Source: an uncultured Spirochaetaceae bacterium
Lineage (GTDB): Bacteria; Spirochaetota; Spirochaetia; Sphaerochaetales; Sphaerochaetaceae
Reading direction: 5' to 3'
Assembly: GCA_944389015.1 (NCBI GenBank)
Contig: CALXKS010000035.1
Coordinates: 1-40,582 of the forward strand
DNA: 40,582 bases
Part shown: positions 38,337 to 40,582 of the stretch, in pieces
Numbering within the stretch: the stretch's first letter is position 1
Layout of the letters: every line of letters starts with the position of its first letter
Notes under the pieces: generated by a model
Database searches by the model: none
Told to the model about the DNA's origin: nothing
What the model saw: the letters and a program-made list of their open reading frames with translations, nothing else
Position numbers and translations under genes: made by a program

Positions 38337-39635
38337 ATGATAGTATGCAAATTCGGAGGGAGCAGCCTTGCGGATGCTTCCCAGATGAAGAAGGTCAAAG
38401 CGATTCTTGAGAGCAATCCCGAGCGTGCTGCCGTGGTAGTATCAGCTCCGGGAAAGAGGAATAAGGATGATGAGAAGATCACCGATCTTCTTTACCGCTG
38501 CAATTCCCTTGTCCAGAAAGGACAGTCATGCCGTCCCGTATTCAATGAGATAGTCAAGCGCTTCAGCAGCATAGCTGCAGAGCTCAGGCTCGATGTGAAA
38601 GAGCTTTCCGAGATGCTTGATGATATAAGGGTATCGATAGATGCAGGACACGGTGCCGATTATGCTGCATCCAGAGGGGAATTCCTCTCTGCATATATCA
38701 TGAGCAGGTATCTCGGATGGGAGCTTATCGATGCTGCTGATGTTATCGTCATCAACTCCGATTCGACTGTGAATGATGCGACATATCAGAAGCTCGCTGC
38801 CAGAATAGAGAAGGGTAAGCACTATGTCATCCCCGGCTTCTACGGTGAAACGGAGCAGGGTGTCCTGAAGACATTCTCCCGAGGGGGATCCGATATAACC
38901 GGTGCGATAATAGCAAAGGCTTTCAATGCTGATACCTATGAGAACTGGACCGATGTCTCAGGCATCTACCGGGCAGATCCAAGGGTTGTCTCGAATGCCG
39001 AAGTCATCCCTTCCATGTCATATAAGGAAGTGAGGGAGCTGTCAGATGTCGGTGCCTCTGTCTTCCATGAGGAGGCTATCGCCCCTGTCTATCATACGGG
39101 AATACCTATCAATGTAAGGAATACCAATAGGCCTGAGGATCCAGGCACGATGATCCTTCCTTCTTCTGAATGCCGCGGTATTTCCGGAATCTCCGCCAGA
39201 AAGGGGCTTTCCTGCATCAGTCTCCGGAAGCTTATGCTCTTCAAGAAATCAGGCATGAGGCATTCTCTCCTGACAATGCTCCATATTTTCGGCATCAGAC
39301 CATGCTTCTCGCTTTTCGGTATCGATTCCATAGTCTGGTTCTTTGAGACAAAGCAGGCTTCAGAGAGCGTATGCCAGGCGATGTGCGACCGCCTCATGAA
39401 GGACTTCAGCCTTGATTCAATCACTGTGGATCATGGTTATGCGATTGTTGGAATTGCCGGCAATGGCATGGATGAGTCAGTTACAGCAGCTGAGGCCGTC
39501 ATTGCGATGAAGGACGCAGGAATCCCTGCTTATTCAATAAACTCAGGGGCTTCTGATACTACAATCCTCATCGGGGTGAAGGAGAATCAGGCGGATGAGG
39601 CTGTAAAGGCCATATACAGCAGATTCTTCGGCTGA
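38337..39635 (+). CDS. lysC: aspartate kinase
   Basis: A 432-aa monofunctional aspartokinase that phosphorylates L-aspartate at the head of lysine, threonine and methionine synthesis. The N-terminal signature is VCKFGGSSLADA, with catalytic and ATP residues in 'VVVSAPGKRNKDDEKITDLLY', 'SRGEFLSAYI' and 'TFSRGGSDITGAIIAKA' (about 182-198). The C-terminal third (about 285-432) is a pair of ACT domains that would bind the feedback inhibitor. No homoserine dehydrogenase domain follows. It is a single-gene unit with its own promoter and a strong terminator, divergent from the MATE exporter. Confidence 0.94.
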   Translation: MIVCKFGGSSLADASQMKKVKAILESNPERAAVVVSAPGKRNKDDEKITDLLYRCNSLVQKGQSCRPVFNEIVKRFSSIAAELRLDVKELSEMLDDIRVSIDAGHGADYAASRGEFLSAYIMSRYLGWELIDAADVIVINSDSTVNDATYQKLAARIEKGKHYVIPGFYGETEQGVLKTFSRGGSDITGAIIAKAFNADTYENWTDVSGIYRADPRVVSNAEVIPSMSYKEVRELSDVGASVFHEEAIAPVYHTGIPINVRNTNRPEDPGTMILPSSECRGISGISARKGLSCISLRKLMLFKKSGMRHSLLTMLHIFGIRPCFSLFGIDSIVWFFETKQASESVCQAMCDRLMKDFSLDSITVDHGYAIVGIAGNGMDESVTAAEAVIAMKDAGIPAYSINSGASDTTILIGVKENQADEAVKAIYSRFFG

Positions 39636-39654
39636 TGGAAATGATTTCATATAT

Positions 39655-39684
39655 TCCTCTGGCGAGATCCAGAGGATTTTTTTT
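39655..39684 (+). terminator. intrinsic terminator after lysC
   Basis: A perfect 8-bp stem, TCCTCTGG (39655-39662) with CCAGAGGA (39669-39676), 6-nt loop, directly followed by eight T (39677-39684). Confidence 0.9.
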
Positions 39685-39694
39685 GAATGAAAAA

Positions 39695-39714
39695 CTGCCG
39701 CATTCCTGCGGCAG
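39695..39714 (-). terminator. intrinsic terminator after the UgpC-like ATPase
   Basis: A perfect 8-bp stem, CTGCCGCA (39695-39702) with TGCGGCAG (39707-39714), 4-nt loop, followed on the minus strand by TTTTTC. It begins 20 bases after the ATPase stop and faces the lysC terminator. Confidence 0.85.
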
Positions 39715-39734
39715 TCTCAAGGATTGTCCTTTCT

Positions 39735-40582
39735 TCAGCGGATTGTAAGCTCTGTGTCAAGGTCGAAGAACTTTGCCTTCTCCATGTTGACGATGAGCGC
39801 AACCTTCTCATCAGGCTGAGGAATGACGGTCGGATCGATCTTTCCAACAACCTTTGCCTTGGATGTTGATACATAGACCTGGGTCTCTGAACCAAGCGGC
39901 TCAACAACGGATACATGGCCATTGATTGTCTTGCCGTCGATAGGTGTGTGCGAGAACTCAACATCCTCCGGTCTGATTCCGAATGTGACATCCTTGCCGA
40001 TATATGGCTGGAGGAACTTGGCCTGTGCAGGAGTCACCTCAAGGCGGAATGTGCCTTCATCTGCATATACCTTGTCTCCTTCCTTCTTTATTGTAGTCAC
40101 AAGGAAGTTCATGGGTGGAGAACCGATGAATCCTGCAACGAACTTGTTGTCAGGCTCATTGTAAAGCTCCATCGGGCCGCCGATCTGCTGGATCACACCG
40201 AGCTTCATGACGACGATCTTGTCAGCCATCGTGAGAGCCTCAACCTGATCATGGGTAACATAGATCATTGTTGCCTTGAGTCTGTTGTGGAGACCTGAGA
40301 TCTCAGCTCTCATCTGGACTCTGAGCTTTGCATCAAGGTTTGAGAGAGGCTCATCGAAGAGGAATACCTTTGGCTTTCTGACGATAGCTCTTCCTACAGC
40401 AACACGCTGTCTCTGGCCACCGGAGAGTGCCTTCGGCTTTCTGTCGAGGAGTGATTCGATGTCGAGGATCTTCGCAGCTTCCTTTACGCGCTGGTCAATC
40501 TGATCCTTCGGGAACTTCCTGATCTTGAGACCGAATGCCATATTGTCATATACGGTCATGTGAGGATAGAGAGCATAGTTCT
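39735..40582 (-). CDS. UgpC/MalK/MsmX-type ABC transporter ATP-binding protein (partial)
   Basis: The gene runs off the right edge; 282 codons are present and the N-terminal part with Walker A is outside. Visible are the Q-loop-proximal 'NYALYPHMTVYDNMAFGLK', the ABC signature LSGGQRQRVAVGRA, Walker B VFLFDEPLSNLDAKLR and the H-loop 'TMIYVTHDQVEALTMADKI'. The C-terminal TOBE/regulatory domain (about 'GFIGSPPMNFL' to the end) marks the sugar-import subgroup. Proteins of this type often serve several sugar ABC importers at once, so it is a candidate partner for the ATPase-less permease operon at the left end. Its own operon context beyond the window is not visible. Confidence 0.93.
   Translation of the reverse strand, partial: NYALYPHMTVYDNMAFGLKIRKFPKDQIDQRVKEAAKILDIESLLDRKPKALSGGQRQRVAVGRAIVRKPKVFLFDEPLSNLDAKLRVQMRAEISGLHNRLKATMIYVTHDQVEALTMADKIVVMKLGVIQQIGGPMELYNEPDNKFVAGFIGSPPMNFLVTTIKKEGDKVYADEGTFRLEVTPAQAKFLQPYIGKDVTFGIRPEDVEFSHTPIDGKTINGHVSVVEPLGSETQVYVSTSKAKVVGKIDPTVIPQPDEKVALIVNMEKAKFFDLDTELTIR

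Noticed and set aside
1..40582. CRISPR arrays, tRNA/rRNA genes, prophage or complete insertion sequences
   Set aside because: No regular repeat-spacer array, tRNA-like cloverleaf segment, rRNA stretch or integrase/terminase gene was recognised while reading; a tRNAscan or CRISPR finder run was not possible.

Overview
The window is a gene-dense (about 95% coding, no gap over 300 bases) piece of a bacterial chromosome of moderate GC. The two sugar-type ABC modules, a binding protein with a Gly-Gly-Ser-Lys-Glu-Glu mature start, a FeoA-FeoB fusion, a NitT/TauT-like SBP of the 'ANLASVLYN' type and an Smr protein with IL-x-x-(F/W)E repeats all suggest a Spirochaete of the Sphaerochaeta/Treponema kind, probably anaerobic. 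That assignment is an inference from protein flavour. No rRNA, tRNA, CRISPR, phage or complete insertion sequence was seen; the only mobile-type gene is the tail of an Rpn-family nuclease at the left edge.

Layout. 1-3.4 kb: Rpn tail, then a leftward sugar ABC operon (two permeases, binding protein, no ATPase). 3.4-8.2 kb, rightward: a sugar-nucleotide-type nucleotidyltransferase, an unknown acidic protein and a FeoAB ferrous iron transporter. 8.2-14.1 kb, leftward: trmJ-like methyltransferase / glycerophosphodiesterase / DUF362 ferredoxin protein, and hslO (Hsp33) / rlmKL. 14.2-19.1 kb, rightward: a histidine kinase and NtrC-like regulator, followed by a three-gene NitT/TauT-like ABC transporter. 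19.1-22.9 kb, rightward: pepF, an RlmD-like rRNA methyltransferase and dlgD. 22.9-24.4 kb, leftward: a shrunken, probably inactive GH2 beta-mannosidase relative. 24.4-32.1 kb, rightward: nadE, a small membrane protein, a PhnP-like hydrolase, polA, coaE and a membrane-anchored repeat protein. 32.1-40.6 kb: kamA-family radical SAM (-), MFS sugar transporter (+), AcuB-like CBS-ACT protein and an Smr repeat protein (+), infA and a MATE exporter (-), aspartate kinase (+), and the C-terminal part of a UgpC/MalK-type ATPase (-) that may energise sugar ABC systems lacking their own ATPase, such as the one at the left end.

The most striking signal is in the promoters, not in a gene. Almost every gene that begins a transcription unit has a good -10 hexamer at one of two fixed places: 6-7 nt before the start codon (nine genes, implying leaderless mRNAs), or 6-7 nt before the Shine-Dalgarno sequence (about six genes, implying leaders of only 10-13 nt that begin at the SD). 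Genes inside operons instead use ordinary SDs and ATGA/TTGA-type overlaps. Three convergent gene pairs share or nearly share stop codons, leaving no room for a terminator. Other points of interest are two uncharacterised repeat families (in the Smr protein and the membrane-anchored protein), the degenerate beta-mannosidase with intact expression signals, and TTG starts across the sensor-regulator and transporter block.
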